DNA of 64,000 nt from Dinoroseobacter sp. (GTDB lineage Bacteria > Pseudomonadota > Alphaproteobacteria > Rhodobacterales > Rhodobacteraceae): assembly GCA_017643385.1 (NCBI GenBank), contig JAEPNN010000001.1:1-64000 (forward strand), read 5' to 3'. The position numbers and the translations under genes were made by a program. Positions 7,915-17,505 of this stretch are shown here, piece by piece (within the stretch, counting starts at the first letter, position 1; the number at the start of each line of letters is the position of its first letter). The notes below the pieces were generated by a model, which made no database searches, was not told where the DNA came from, and saw only the letters and a list, made by a program, of their open reading frames with translations.

Positions 7915-9463
7915 AGGCACCTGTTCCTCTATGTCATTTGCGACGCGTTTTGACCGGTTGGCAAACGCTTGCTGTACATTGTTGCAAGACGCAGGGACTA
8001 CACCGGAGAGGGAAGCGCATATTGCGCTAGCACCCCTTCATTTGCGCAACGCGCATCCTGAAACGCTAGCGCATTATCCTGACTTATTCACGGCCAAAGC
8101 ATCTTGGAGGGACCGTCTCAGGGCAAGACTTGGACCGTATATTTTGTCTGTCCTTGCCATCTTGAAAAAGCAGCCGGATTGGATGGGAGATCCGCTTCCG
8201 AAAAACGCAGACATCCTATTTTTGTCTCATCTGACCGACCCTGAAGAGGCATCAACCGGGCGGGATTTGTATTTTGGCGACATCCCCGCACAATGCGCTG
8301 CCCATGAGAGCACGCGAGTGGTGGTCGCCCTGCTGAACCATACCCAAGTATCTCCAGATGCATTGCGGACGCTTTGGAACGCAACAAAAATACCAAGAAT
8401 CGTATTAGGCCGTCTTGCGGGGTTTCGTCAGGAATGGAGGATGGCAGAACGGTTGCGGGAGGCTGTGCGCAACTTACCGGAATCCAGGTCACAAGGGGAG
8501 CTGGAGATTGCAGCATTTCTGAAGGCCACACCAGTAACCGGACGCAGCCTGACGGCTTTACGGACAGCAGATCAGGTTGAAAAACTGGTTCGAAAGCTGC
8601 GCCCAAGTCTATTGGTACTCACCTTTGAGGGTCATGCTTGGGAACGTCTGGCGATGGCTGCGGCACGGCGCGCCCATCCGGGAATTCTCTGCCTTGGGTA
8701 TCATCACACTATTCTATTTCCGAAGACCGCAGCCTCTGGCTGGAAGCTTGGCGGCGGGTATGATCCTGATGGGGTTTTAACTGCAGGTGAAGTGTCTGCT
8801 AAATGGTTTGCCACTGAGACTGCTTTGCAAGGGACACCGGTGATGCCTTTGGGGTCGGTGCGGCGACAGTTCGATGCGCCTAGTGTTCGCAGTGATTTCC
8901 AACCGGATAACCTGATCTGTCTTGTCGCTCCTGAAGGCATTCTTGGGGAAACAAAGCGGCTCTTTCAAGCAGCACTCGAGGCTGCAGAACACAGCCCGGA
9001 CCTGCGCTTACGCTTGCGTTTGCATCCGGTTCTGTCTCGCACTCTTGTTGAATCGGAGATGCCTGAATTGCGGGACCTGCCCACGAATGTGAAATGGTCT
9101 GTAGCCCCTCTTGAGCAAGATCTGGCCCTGTGTGACGCTGTTCTTTATCGAGGCAGCACAGTTGCGCTCACCGCAGGGCTGTCAGGGTTGCGGCCGATTT
9201 ATTTGCGTGCGGAAGGGGAGCCTGTTTGCCTTGATCCCCTGGAGGCCTGTCTGGGTGCATGGCATAATGAAATCGGATCAGGCAAGGCGCTCTCGGCAGC
9301 CTTGCGGAGAGAAACATCTCAACAGGCACGCGAGGCGCTGCAAACCTACTGCCAGAGGTACTTCACCCCACCCCGGGCATCCGCATTGCGCGAGATCACC
9401 GAACTTATACATACAAGCTCAAACAGTACTGGGACGTCCCATGACGCGCGCACTTCAGTCTGA
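7907..9463 (+). CDS. Putative GT-B-fold surface-polysaccharide glycosyltransferase
   Basis: A 518-residue soluble protein with an apparent two-domain Rossmann layout. The C-terminal part has LRLRLHPVL, then DAVLYRGSTVALTAGLSGLRPIY, a pattern typical of GT-B proteins where a donor phosphate is held by a Gly/Ser-rich helix start. Central elements LLVLTFEGHAWE and ILCLGYHHTILFPK fit the acceptor-domain interface. It resembles uncharacterised surface-carbohydrate biosynthesis proteins. The ATG at 7907 overlaps the ABC gene by eight bases, and its own end is overlapped by the next glycosyltransferase. Donor and acceptor are unknown. Confidence 0.6.
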   Translation: MSEGTCSSMSFATRFDRLANACCTLLQDAGTTPEREAHIALAPLHLRNAHPETLAHYPDLFTAKASWRDRLRARLGPYILSVLAILKKQPDWMGDPLPKNADILFLSHLTDPEEASTGRDLYFGDIPAQCAAHESTRVVVALLNHTQVSPDALRTLWNATKIPRIVLGRLAGFRQEWRMAERLREAVRNLPESRSQGELEIAAFLKATPVTGRSLTALRTADQVEKLVRKLRPSLLVLTFEGHAWERLAMAAARRAHPGILCLGYHHTILFPKTAASGWKLGGGYDPDGVLTAGEVSAKWFATETALQGTPVMPLGSVRRQFDAPSVRSDFQPDNLICLVAPEGILGETKRLFQAALEAAEHSPDLRLRLRLHPVLSRTLVESEMPELRDLPTNVKWSVAPLEQDLALCDAVLYRGSTVALTAGLSGLRPIYLRAEGEPVCLDPLEACLGAWHNEIGSGKALSAALRRETSQQAREALQTYCQRYFTPPRASALREITELIHTSSNSTGTSHDARTSV

Positions 9464-10370
9464 CGAGATCTGTGTGATCACCCCCACGAAGGGGCGACCG
9501 GTTCAGCTGCGCAAGATGCTGGAAACCTTGGCAGCCCAGACTGCGCCGCCGGGTCAGGTCATCATTGCTGATGGAGGACAGGATGTCGAAGACCTGGTGG
9601 TGAGCTTTGCGGATCGTTTAAACGTGATGTGGCTGCCCTGCCCTGAGCCGGGACAGATCGTGCAACGCAATTATGCCATGGGATCTCTTGCTCCGCAGAT
9701 CCGAGCGGTGGCGCATATCGACGATGATATTCAGTTCTCTCCGGAGGCGTTTGGAGTGATCCGAGAGTATTGGAATGCGCAAGAAGAAGACCCTGCAGGG
9801 ATCAGCTTCAATCTTACAAATATGCCGGAGCAAGCCCCTTCGATGTTCCGAACACTCTTTGCGATGAACTCACGCCCTTTCGGGCGGGTTTGGGTCTCTG
9901 GGTATAATGCACCGTTGTCAGGCATTGATGTGTCGATCAAATGCGATTGGCTACTGGGTGGAGCAACGCTTTGGCGTCGGGATATATTGGAAAAATATAA
10001 AAACCCTGTCGGATCTGTCCCTTGGGCTATTTGCGAAGATCTGATCTTCAGCTATCCGATCGGTAAGTCGCATGTCTTGCTGGCCTGTGCCGAAGCTCGT
10101 GCATTGCATGTCGATGATATTCTGCCGCAAAGCTATGAACGCGCGCGGTCGCGAACGCGGACGGCTGTGTTATGGCGCGCCTTCTTCGTGGAGCAGAATG
10201 CGGATCTGTCCAAGGTAGCGTTTTTTTGGATGCTTTTTGGCCAGATTCTAGGGCGCAGTCTTGGATTGCGTCACCCAACGGCCGAAGTACGCGGGCAATG
10301 GGTGGGAACGGTGCAGGGATTTGCCCATTGCATGATGTGCAGTTTTCGCAGGCGAAGAGTGGCCCCATGA
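9441..10370 (+). CDS. Family 2 glycosyltransferase
   Basis: A 309-residue GT-A fold enzyme. ITPTKGRPVQLRKMLETL begins the nucleotide-binding domain, IIADGG follows, and HIDDDI near residue 93 supplies the metal-binding acidic motif. LLGGATLWRRDIL and an acidic EDLIF near residue 200 complete the GT2 pattern. The start at 9441 (not the longer open frame back to 9111) gives the usual N-terminus and overlaps the upstream gene by 23 bases. It should add one sugar to the growing lipid-linked repeat on the cytoplasmic face. Confidence 0.85.
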   Translation: MTRALQSDEICVITPTKGRPVQLRKMLETLAAQTAPPGQVIIADGGQDVEDLVVSFADRLNVMWLPCPEPGQIVQRNYAMGSLAPQIRAVAHIDDDIQFSPEAFGVIREYWNAQEEDPAGISFNLTNMPEQAPSMFRTLFAMNSRPFGRVWVSGYNAPLSGIDVSIKCDWLLGGATLWRRDILEKYKNPVGSVPWAICEDLIFSYPIGKSHVLLACAEARALHVDDILPQSYERARSRTRTAVLWRAFFVEQNADLSKVAFFWMLFGQILGRSLGLRHPTAEVRGQWVGTVQGFAHCMMCSFRRRRVAP

Positions 10371-11542
10371 CGCTCACGCCTGCCACATCCAACCGCCCGA
10401 AGATTGCCATGATCGTTCACGCGGCTTTCATGGTGCGCTCTTTCTTGATCCCGCATCTGCGACGGCTGGGAGAGCTGTACGATTTGACACTCATGGTGCC
10501 GGCCGATGCGCCGGAAGCGCTGGCACCATATGATCTCCCAGTAAAGATACTGCCCATTCCCATTCGCCGTGAGGTCGCTTTGGCGGCTGATCTACAAGCC
10601 CTTTGGGTCATTTGGCGCCTTTGTCGTCGCTACAAGTTCGAAATGGTGCACACCATCACCCCCAAAGCCGGACTATTGGGTATCTTGGCGGCTTGGGCTG
10701 CGCGCATTCCGATCCGGGTTCATACGTTTCAAGGCGAGGTCTGGTGCAACAGTACGGGTCTGAAACGCCGCGTATTCCGGGCTTTGGATATGCTTGTCGC
10801 GCGCTTGTGCACCGACGTTACCGTAGTCAGTGCCTCTGAACGCAATTTTCTTCGATCTGAAGGGGTGCTGAGGTCAAGGCAAGGCCACGTTCTCGGAGCG
10901 GGATCGATCGGTGGGGTCGATCTCGAGCGCTTCCGACCCGACGCCACCGCGCGCGCGCGGCGGCGGGCTGAGCTTGGGATCGCAGGCGATGATGTCGTTT
11001 TCATGTATCTGGGACGTCTGAAGCGCGACAAAGGTGTCATGGTGCTCGTCGACGCATTTGCCAGGCTTGCCAAGCATTATTCCAATCTCAAGCTCTTGAT
11101 CGTCGGACCAGACGAAGATGATCTTGGAGAGACTATCCGTTCCAACCTGTGCTCAGATGCGGCAGACCGACTGCTCCTGCTGCCCTATACCGCCACGCCT
11201 GAACAAGAAATGATCGCAACCGACGTGCTGGTCTTGCCCAGTTTTCGGGAAGGGTTTGGCGTAGTGGTTATAGAGGCAGCAGCACTTGGCCTGCCAAGTA
11301 TCGGATCACGCATATATGGGATTTCAGATGCGATTGTCGTCGAAAAAACCGGTCTCATGTTCTCTCCGGGGGATGCCAACGGCCTGTCGGAGGCGATGGA
11401 AAGAATGATCAAAGATGCAAGCTGGCGTAGAGAACTCGGCCGCGCCGCGCTGGTTCGGTCGCAAGAAGAATTCTCACAAGATGAGATTTTGGACCACTTT
11501 GTGGGCTTTTATGAAGATACGTTAGGCCAGCTACGGGACTAA
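10367..11542 (+). CDS. Family 4 glycosyltransferase
   Basis: A 391-residue GT-B retaining glycosyltransferase. VHTITPKAGLLG and VHTFQGEVW lie in the acceptor domain. MYLGRLKRDKGV opens the donor domain, and the retaining-GT motif REGFGVVVIEAAALGLP lies near residues 294-310 with the two key glutamates eight apart. It resembles N,N'-diacetylbacillosaminyl/fucosamine-type GT4 enzymes. The start at 10367 overlaps the stop of the upstream GT2 gene (ATGA). It closes the first plus-strand operon, which starts at kdsA. Confidence 0.88.
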   Translation: MTLTPATSNRPKIAMIVHAAFMVRSFLIPHLRRLGELYDLTLMVPADAPEALAPYDLPVKILPIPIRREVALAADLQALWVIWRLCRRYKFEMVHTITPKAGLLGILAAWAARIPIRVHTFQGEVWCNSTGLKRRVFRALDMLVARLCTDVTVVSASERNFLRSEGVLRSRQGHVLGAGSIGGVDLERFRPDATARARRRAELGIAGDDVVFMYLGRLKRDKGVMVLVDAFARLAKHYSNLKLLIVGPDEDDLGETIRSNLCSDAADRLLLLPYTATPEQEMIATDVLVLPSFREGFGVVVIEAAALGLPSIGSRIYGISDAIVVEKTGLMFSPGDANGLSEAMERMIKDASWRRELGRAALVRSQEEFSQDEILDHFVGFYEDTLGQLRD

Positions 11543-11633
11543 GCATCGTGATAGGTACTAATGGTTAGCTGCGTCTCTGCGACTTGCCGATAAAGGCCCT
11601 AAACTGCGCAAACGGGAAAGGAAACGCCTTTAG

Positions 11634-12548
11634 ATGACAACTAGAAAATTCCAAGCCATTGCCTCCGTTTTACGCTCTGAGATCCCCCAGAGCGATATTC
11701 AGAAGTCATCGCATTGGCAGCATTATACCAACGAACGAACGTTAAATAGGGACGGGACCGTTAGCGGAATTTCGGGGTTTGGTGGCCGCGCTAGGCGCAC
11801 TTGGTTGCATCAGAAAGTACACGACCACTTGCAGCGGCGTGTGCTTGGTAAAAACCACCCTGTGTTTGAAGGACCAGCCTATAGGGAGGCCTCAAATTAT
11901 ACTAAAACACAGGGCCGTGCGTTGGATATGGACTGCCTTAGACACGCCTGTACGTTGGACTTGCTGAGAGCACACCACCAGAAAATGAGCAGTCCTCGAA
12001 ACGTAACGGTCATCGGGGATGGGCAAACCAACTTTGTGGCGGCGGCTCTGGCAAGTGGTCTCTACCAAAAAATAGTAAGTATAAATCTCGCTGATGTCTT
12101 GCTAAGTGATCTCGAACTTCTGGAAGCCTTGCCAGGTCTCGACAAGAATTCCGTTCAGATTTCAAATTCTGCTGAAAATCTTAGAAGCGCGTTAAAACAA
12201 CCAGACACCAAGGTTGTCTTGGTACCAGCCCAACACGCAATAGAGCTGGGTGCTTGCGACATCGATCTCGTGGTCAACATAGCGTCCTTCCAAGAAATGA
12301 ACCACGATATTGTCCAATCCTATTTCCGCTTCATCCGCGCTAATTTTGCTTGGCACTACAATTGCAACAGACTCCGCAAAGTTCTTCCCGCGGGTGAAGT
12401 TTTAGATTTTATGACTTGGGACTGGCAAGGTGCAGAGTTCTTATTGGATGAGATCTGTCAATGGCATCAACTGTGGTACACGTACCGCCCGCCCTTTTTA
12501 CGCCCATATGATGGCCCAGTCCAGCATCGCCTAGCAAAGTTCGGGTGA
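11634..12548 (+). CDS. Putative sugar O-methyltransferase
   Basis: A 304-residue protein with an N-terminal region of about 110 residues, then a Rossmann-like core: VTVIGDGQTNFVAAAL near residue 125, an acidic strand end IVSINLADVLLSDL, and VNIASFQEMNHDIVQSYFRFIR around residue 220. This layout matches the 'putative sugar O-methyltransferase' group found in polysaccharide loci. SAM binding is inferred from the fold pattern; there is no classical E/DxGxGxG. The DNA is noticeably more AT-rich than the neighbouring operon. It stands alone, with 91 bases before it and about 460 after. Confidence 0.5.
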   Translation: MTTRKFQAIASVLRSEIPQSDIQKSSHWQHYTNERTLNRDGTVSGISGFGGRARRTWLHQKVHDHLQRRVLGKNHPVFEGPAYREASNYTKTQGRALDMDCLRHACTLDLLRAHHQKMSSPRNVTVIGDGQTNFVAAALASGLYQKIVSINLADVLLSDLELLEALPGLDKNSVQISNSAENLRSALKQPDTKVVLVPAQHAIELGACDIDLVVNIASFQEMNHDIVQSYFRFIRANFAWHYNCNRLRKVLPAGEVLDFMTWDWQGAEFLLDEICQWHQLWYTYRPPFLRPYDGPVQHRLAKFG

Positions 12549-13011
12549 TTAGACGTGATACCAGTTTGCACTATACCTGAGACTGGTCGGGTGCCATTAG
12601 GCTCTGCATCCGCTTTTGCAGGTCAGTCTCAACATGTGGTTGGTCCCGCTGACGTACTTGTTAAACCACAAATGCGCTTACTGTTTTACCAAATGCAGGA
12701 TTAGACCTTGTAGAGCGTAGAAGCATCCCGCTAACGGGTGAAATAAATTAAGCAGAAGGTCGTGGAGCTAGTAAGTCCGTGCGAAACACTCCAAAGAGAT
12801 ATTTTTAACACAAAAGCCCGAGCTGTGCAATATGTCTCACAAAAAATACCGTTTTATTTCATTGTGTTATATCTAAAAATGCCGTCCAAAAGGTGAAGAT
12901 TTTCAAAGAACAAGCAGGAGAGCCCTATTTTCTAGCCTACTTTTTTCACATCTGCTGGAAACAAATTAAAAGCCCAGATAAGACAGTTGAGATTAATAGT
13001 CGGGTGAATGG
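12549..13011. other. AT-rich intergenic region ahead of the nonulosonate operon
   Basis: It should hold the promoter for pseB and the genes behind it. A 49-codon open frame from GTG 12555 to TAG 12704 has a protein-like composition but no recognised family. An imperfect inverted repeat (ACCAGT...ACTGGT) lies near 12560-12590. The second half is strongly AT-rich with several A and T runs. No firm promoter boxes are claimed. Confidence 0.4.
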
Positions 13012-14010
13012 ATGCTGGAAAATTCGATAATCTTAATTACCGGTGGGACCGGATCCTTCGGCCATAAATTCGTTGCCATGACTTTGGCGCGCTACAACCC
13101 GAAGAAGATCATCATCTTCTCGCGCGATGAAATGAAGCAATGGACGATGGCGCAGCGCTACCAGAACGATTCTCGCGTCCAGTTTCTGATCGGTGATGTG
13201 CGTGACCCGGAGCGCTTGAAACGCGCTTTGGATGGTGTCGATTACGTTGTGCATGCCGCAGCAACCAAGATTGTTCCAACGGCCGAGTACAATCCGATGG
13301 AATGCATCAAGACCAATATCAACGGGGCGATGCATCTGATCGATGCTTGCATCGACCATGGGATCACCAAGGTGGTGGCCCTGTCGACAGATAAGGCCAG
13401 TAATCCTATTAACCTTTATGGTGCCACGAAGTTGGCCTCTGACAAGTTGTTTATAGCCGCCAATTCCTACAACAACCAGCATAAGACCATGTTTGCCGTT
13501 GTGCGTTATGGAAATGTCATGGGTTCACGCGGGTCAGTAATCCCCTTCTTTCAGTCCCTCAAAGATACGGGTGAGCTGCCGATCACCGATCCACGAATGA
13601 CACGTTTCATGATCACGCTTGAACAAGGGGTTGAACTGGTTTGGCACGCTTTTGAAGACACTAATGGTGGTGAGATTTATGTCAAACGCATCCCCTCTAT
13701 CGGTATTGGGGATATTGCGCGTGCAGTTGCACCTGAAGCATCTCACAAGATTATCGGCATCCGCCCCGGTGAGAAGATCCATGAGCAGATGATTGGGCCG
13801 GAAGACGCGCCCTTCACCTATGCTTATGACGGGCATTATAAGATTCTGCCTGCTATCCACGGCTGGGCCAGTTCAGCAGAGCGCATTGGCGATGGCAAAC
13901 TAGTGGCCTCGGACTTTGTCTATTCTTCAGACGTCAATAACGAATGGATGAGTGTCGAAGAGCTGCGCGGCTGGATCGAACAGAACGCCACTGCGATCGG
14001 GCGAATCTGA
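13012..14010 (+). CDS. pseB: UDP-N-acetylglucosamine 4,6-dehydratase (inverting), PseB type
   Basis: A 332-residue extended SDR. The NADP loop TGGTGSFG is at residues 10-17, IIIFSRDEMKQ follows, and STDKAS with NLYGATK gives catalytic Lys, Tyr136 and Lys140. YNPMECIKTNI, VRYGNVMGSRGSVIPFF, DPRMTRFMI and IGIRPGEKIHE are all PseB/FlaA1 signatures. PseB removes water from UDP-GlcNAc and inverts C5, the first step to pseudaminic acid. No PseC, PseG or PseH was recognised in the window, so its product may enter another route. legB follows 167 bases later. Confidence 0.85.
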   Translation: MLENSIILITGGTGSFGHKFVAMTLARYNPKKIIIFSRDEMKQWTMAQRYQNDSRVQFLIGDVRDPERLKRALDGVDYVVHAAATKIVPTAEYNPMECIKTNINGAMHLIDACIDHGITKVVALSTDKASNPINLYGATKLASDKLFIAANSYNNQHKTMFAVVRYGNVMGSRGSVIPFFQSLKDTGELPITDPRMTRFMITLEQGVELVWHAFEDTNGGEIYVKRIPSIGIGDIARAVAPEASHKIIGIRPGEKIHEQMIGPEDAPFTYAYDGHYKILPAIHGWASSAERIGDGKLVASDFVYSSDVNNEWMSVEELRGWIEQNATAIGRI

Positions 14011-14177
14011 TCCCGATGTCACGACACCTGCTCATAACTGGGCGAATTCGCTTTTTCGAAATAAGCTATGCTTTGACTAAGATGCGGGCTAGTTGGAAAT
14101 TGATGGCGCTCATTGGAGACGAAAGACCGACAAAGCCTTCAAACTTTTGAGGTAATGCAAACAAATGAAAGCAAGGT

Positions 14178-15173
14178 ATGAAAGTTCTAGTTACAGGCGC
14201 CGACGGATTCATTGGATCGCATCTGGTAGAAACCTTGGTCGATGACGGCTTCGATGTTCGAGCGTTTTCTTTTTACAACTCTTTCAATTCTTGGGGCTGG
14301 CTGGATCGTATTGATCCTAATATCGCAGACAAATTCGAGGTTATTACTGGAGACATCAGAGACCCTGATGCTGTGGATTCTGCTGTTAAAGGATGTGACA
14401 TAGTTCTCCACCTAGCGGCGCTAATTGCTATTCCATTTAGTTACCAAGCGCCACATTCGTACGTGGAAACAAACGTCTCCGGCACACTGAATGTTCTACA
14501 AGCCTCCCGGCGACACGCTGTTAGTCGTGTGGTGTGCACGTCAACCTCAGAGGTTTATGGCTCGGCTCAGTTTGTACCGATTACTGAGCAGCATCCGCTG
14601 AATGCTCAATCACCTTACGCAGCGACAAAAGTTGCGGCGGACCAGCTTGCACTGTCCTTCCACGCTTCGTTTGAGCTTCCGGTCGCAGTTCTCAGGCCGT
14701 TCAACACTTACGGACCGCGACAATCGGCACGCGCCGTCATTCCCACCATCATCGGGCAAATCGCAGCAGGGGCACAAGAGATTAAGTTGGGAGCACTCAG
14801 CCCCACACGAGATTTTACCTATGTACGCGACACCGCGCGAGGGTTCGTCCAATGTATGCAGTGCGACGCAACTGTTGGGCGTGTCACGAATATTGGAAGT
14901 GGGTTTGAGATCTCGATCGCAGACACAGCGGAGGCGATCGCAGAGGCCATGGGGGCAAACATCAAAATAGTTGCCGACCCCACGCGCATGAGGCCTGAGG
15001 CGAGCGAAGTTGATCGTCTTTTTGCTGGAACTGCCGATGCCCAGGCTCTCTTTGGCTGGAAGCCAAAACACGGCGGAAGGGACGGTTTTAAAGAAGGTGT
15101 CAGGTTAACCGCAGAGTGGTTGAAAGACCCCAAAAACCTCGCGGGTCTCAAGACCGATATGTACAACGTCTGA
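14178..15173 (+). CDS. legB: NAD-dependent 4,6-dehydratase, LegB type
   Basis: A 331-residue extended SDR. TGADGFIGSHL is the nucleotide loop, TSTSEVYG and SPYAATK give catalytic Tyr147 and Lys151, and LRPFNTYGPRQSARAVIPTII is the substrate-binding signature shared with LegB-family enzymes. LegB dehydrates GDP-GlcNAc (in Campylobacter) to the 4-keto-6-deoxy sugar, the first dedicated step to legionaminic acid. The next gene legC starts on its last base (TGATG), and the legC-legG-legI-acetyltransferase genes follow with ATGA/GTGA overlaps, so it is the head of the coupled block. Confidence 0.85.
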   Translation: MKVLVTGADGFIGSHLVETLVDDGFDVRAFSFYNSFNSWGWLDRIDPNIADKFEVITGDIRDPDAVDSAVKGCDIVLHLAALIAIPFSYQAPHSYVETNVSGTLNVLQASRRHAVSRVVCTSTSEVYGSAQFVPITEQHPLNAQSPYAATKVAADQLALSFHASFELPVAVLRPFNTYGPRQSARAVIPTIIGQIAAGAQEIKLGALSPTRDFTYVRDTARGFVQCMQCDATVGRVTNIGSGFEISIADTAEAIAEAMGANIKIVADPTRMRPEASEVDRLFAGTADAQALFGWKPKHGGRDGFKEGVRLTAEWLKDPKNLAGLKTDMYNV

Positions 15174-16354
15174 TGACCTCGCGCATGCCATCCATATCCA
15201 AAGACATCGTCGAGAGAATAAATCTGGTTGTTGGAAATGCACCAAGGCCTGTGCCTTTGCATGCGCCGGAGTTCAACGGGTCGGAATGGGAAAAGGTTAA
15301 AGATTGTCTGGACACTGGGTGGGTGTCCTCTGTTGGCCGCTACGTTGACGAGTTCGAATACAAGGTCGCGGAATCCTGTGGCACAAAATTTGGTGTCGCG
15401 TTGGTGAATGGGACCGCCGCGCTTCAGATGGCTCTGCAAGTGGTCGGGGTGAAGCCGGGCGACGAGGTGCTCGTACCTTCTCTGTCGTTTGTGGCGACAG
15501 CAAATGCCGTTGTGCATCTGGGAGCCAAACCGCATTTCATTGATATCGACCCTGACACTCTCGGGCTATCGCCCACAGCGCTTGAAGAACACCTTCGGCA
15601 GAACTGCCGCGCGCAAAATAGCGCTCTGATAAACAAAGCGACCGGGGCGAGAATTTCTGCTGTGGTCCCTATGCATGTGTTCGGACATCCCGCTTCCATG
15701 CGTAAAATTTGGCAGGTCGCCGAAGAGTTTGGTCTGCATATCGTTGAAGACGCTGCCGAAGCTTTGGGAAGCGAGTATTTCGGAAGCCCTTGTGGCAGTT
15801 TGGGTCATGTCGCCGCTCTGTCGTTCAATGGGAACAAGACACTCACCACTGGTGGTGGTGGTGCGATCGTCACGAACGACGCAACGCTTGCGACGCGGGC
15901 AAAGCATCTGAGCACGACTGCAAAACTACCTCACCAATGGGAATTCGTTCATGACGAGGTCGGCTACAATTTTCGCATGCCCAACCTGAACGCAGCCCTG
16001 GGGTGCGCCCAACTTGAGCAACTGCCTGAGCGTCTCCTGCAAAAACGTGCGCTTGCTGATAAATACTTTGAGGCATTCAAAGATTTGGAAGACATTGAGA
16101 TGTTCCAAGAGCCTGCAAACTGCAAAAGTAACTTCTGGCTAAACACGCTTGTATTGAAGACCCCCGACTTGGAAGTTCGCGACGACATACTCCGCGCCAC
16201 AAACGCCGCGGGGCTTCAGTGTCGACCTGTCTGGCGGGCATTGCATACATTGGAGTTTTTCAAAAGCAATCCTCGGTCCAAACTTCCAGCTACCGAGAGC
16301 TTCGAGAAGAGGCTGATCAACGTGCCTTCGTCTGCATGGCTTGGTGCTGCATGA
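15173..16354 (+). CDS. legC: LegC family PLP-dependent aminotransferase
   Basis: A 393-residue DegT/DnrJ/EryC1 sugar aminotransferase. VNGTAALQMAL, DEVLVPSLSFVATANAV, VPMHVFGHP and IVEDAAEALGS are family motifs, and SFNGNKTLTTGGGG places the PLP lysine at residue 222. It should aminate C4 of the LegB product. The chosen ATG at 15173 shares one base with the legB stop; MPSISK six codons later is an alternative start. legG begins on the ATGA at its end. Confidence 0.88.
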   Translation: MTSRMPSISKDIVERINLVVGNAPRPVPLHAPEFNGSEWEKVKDCLDTGWVSSVGRYVDEFEYKVAESCGTKFGVALVNGTAALQMALQVVGVKPGDEVLVPSLSFVATANAVVHLGAKPHFIDIDPDTLGLSPTALEEHLRQNCRAQNSALINKATGARISAVVPMHVFGHPASMRKIWQVAEEFGLHIVEDAAEALGSEYFGSPCGSLGHVAALSFNGNKTLTTGGGGAIVTNDATLATRAKHLSTTAKLPHQWEFVHDEVGYNFRMPNLNAALGCAQLEQLPERLLQKRALADKYFEAFKDLEDIEMFQEPANCKSNFWLNTLVLKTPDLEVRDDILRATNAAGLQCRPVWRALHTLEFFKSNPRSKLPATESFEKRLINVPSSAWLGAA

Positions 16355-17505
16355 AGGTCCTTTTTGTATCAGGGACCAGAGCAGATTGGGGTTTGTTGCA
16401 ACCGCTGCTCAGCCTGATCAAGGACCAGAGCGATTTCGATGCAAGGCTTTGTTTGACTGGTCAGCATTGCGAAAGCGACCGAGCATCAGCTCAAGCCATC
16501 AAAGACGATGGTTTCAACGCGGATTTCATAGTGGATATGTCAATCGGCGCGAGCCCGTCCGAAAGCGAGATTTGCCACGCCATGGGCAGGTGTATCGCTG
16601 GGATTGGTGAGGTCTTAGCCTCGTTTGATCCAGATCTGATGATCGTCTTGGGCGATAGGTATGAAATCCTCGCCGCAGCATCAGCCGCCCTAGTGTCGAG
16701 AATCCCGATCGTGCATCTTTGCGGCGGTGATCTAACTTTGGGCGCCTTTGACGATGCAATTCGGCACGCTGTTTCGAAAATGGCATCTTTGCACTTTCCA
16801 ACAAGCGAAGGCGCCGCCCGTAGACTGATCCAGATGGGTGAAGACCCCGACCGTATCACCGTCAGCGGCAGCACCGGAATCGACCGCATCAAGGCAATTC
16901 CGACATTTGGCCGGAAAGAGTTTGAACGGCTTCTAGGGTTTGATCCGGATACAGAGTTCTTGCTTGTTAGTTTCCATCCGGAGACACTCGCTCAGAACTC
17001 CAATCAACACCTCGAAGAGCTGATATCTGCACTAGAAGCGCTTCCTGAGGTAGGGCTCTTGCTGACAGGAAGCAATGCGGATCCCGGGGCGTCTAAAATA
17101 GATATGGCGTTTCAGGATCTTGCGGGTCGACGGCAGAACGCAATCTACAGAACAAACCTAGGATCAAAGCTCTACTTCTCTGCATTGAAACACGCGTCTG
17201 CCTTGGTCGGGAACTCGTCAAGCGGCCTTTACGAGGCGCCCAGCTTTGGGGTTCCCACGGTGAACATAGGAGATCGGCAAAAGGGACGCGAGCAAGCGTC
17301 CTCTGTTTTTAACTGCAAGCCACAGAAGGCGGAAATCCTGAGCACCGTAAATGCGGCAAGGGCTTGGGCACAGACGGGGCAGCGTTCAGAGGTGAGCAAT
17401 CCTTATGGGGATGGAAAAGCCGCCGAAGCTATACTGGACAGATTGAGACCTATCGACGATCCTAAATCTCTGATCCGAAGGGAACTTCAGGAGCGCGACG
17501 TATGA
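16351..17505 (+). CDS. legG: Hydrolysing nucleotide-sugar 2-epimerase, LegG/NeuC type
   Basis: A 384-residue UDP-GlcNAc 2-epimerase family protein. VSGTRADWGLLQPLL at the N-terminus, DLMIVLGDRYEILAAASAAL, HLCGGDLTLGAFDDAIRH, VSFHPET and GNSSSGLYEAPSFGVPTVNIGDRQKGR are the signatures of the hydrolysing NeuC/LegG branch. That branch releases the free 2-epimerised sugar from the nucleotide. The ATG at 16351 overlaps the legC stop by four bases and begins at the usual family N-terminus. It provides the 6-deoxy-mannosamine substrate of LegI. Confidence 0.9.
   Translation: MKVLFVSGTRADWGLLQPLLSLIKDQSDFDARLCLTGQHCESDRASAQAIKDDGFNADFIVDMSIGASPSESEICHAMGRCIAGIGEVLASFDPDLMIVLGDRYEILAAASAALVSRIPIVHLCGGDLTLGAFDDAIRHAVSKMASLHFPTSEGAARRLIQMGEDPDRITVSGSTGIDRIKAIPTFGRKEFERLLGFDPDTEFLLVSFHPETLAQNSNQHLEELISALEALPEVGLLLTGSNADPGASKIDMAFQDLAGRRQNAIYRTNLGSKLYFSALKHASALVGNSSSGLYEAPSFGVPTVNIGDRQKGREQASSVFNCKPQKAEILSTVNAARAWAQTGQRSEVSNPYGDGKAAEAILDRLRPIDDPKSLIRRELQERDV

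Noticed and set aside
9111-9440. Extending the family 2 glycosyltransferase to the upstream open frame start
   Set aside because: That part lies wholly inside the preceding glycosyltransferase gene; the GT2 domain begins normally after ATG 9441.
12555-12704. 49-codon open frame after the sugar O-methyltransferase
   Set aside because: Protein-like composition but no recognisable family, no clear ribosome-binding site and very short; noted in the intergenic entry only.
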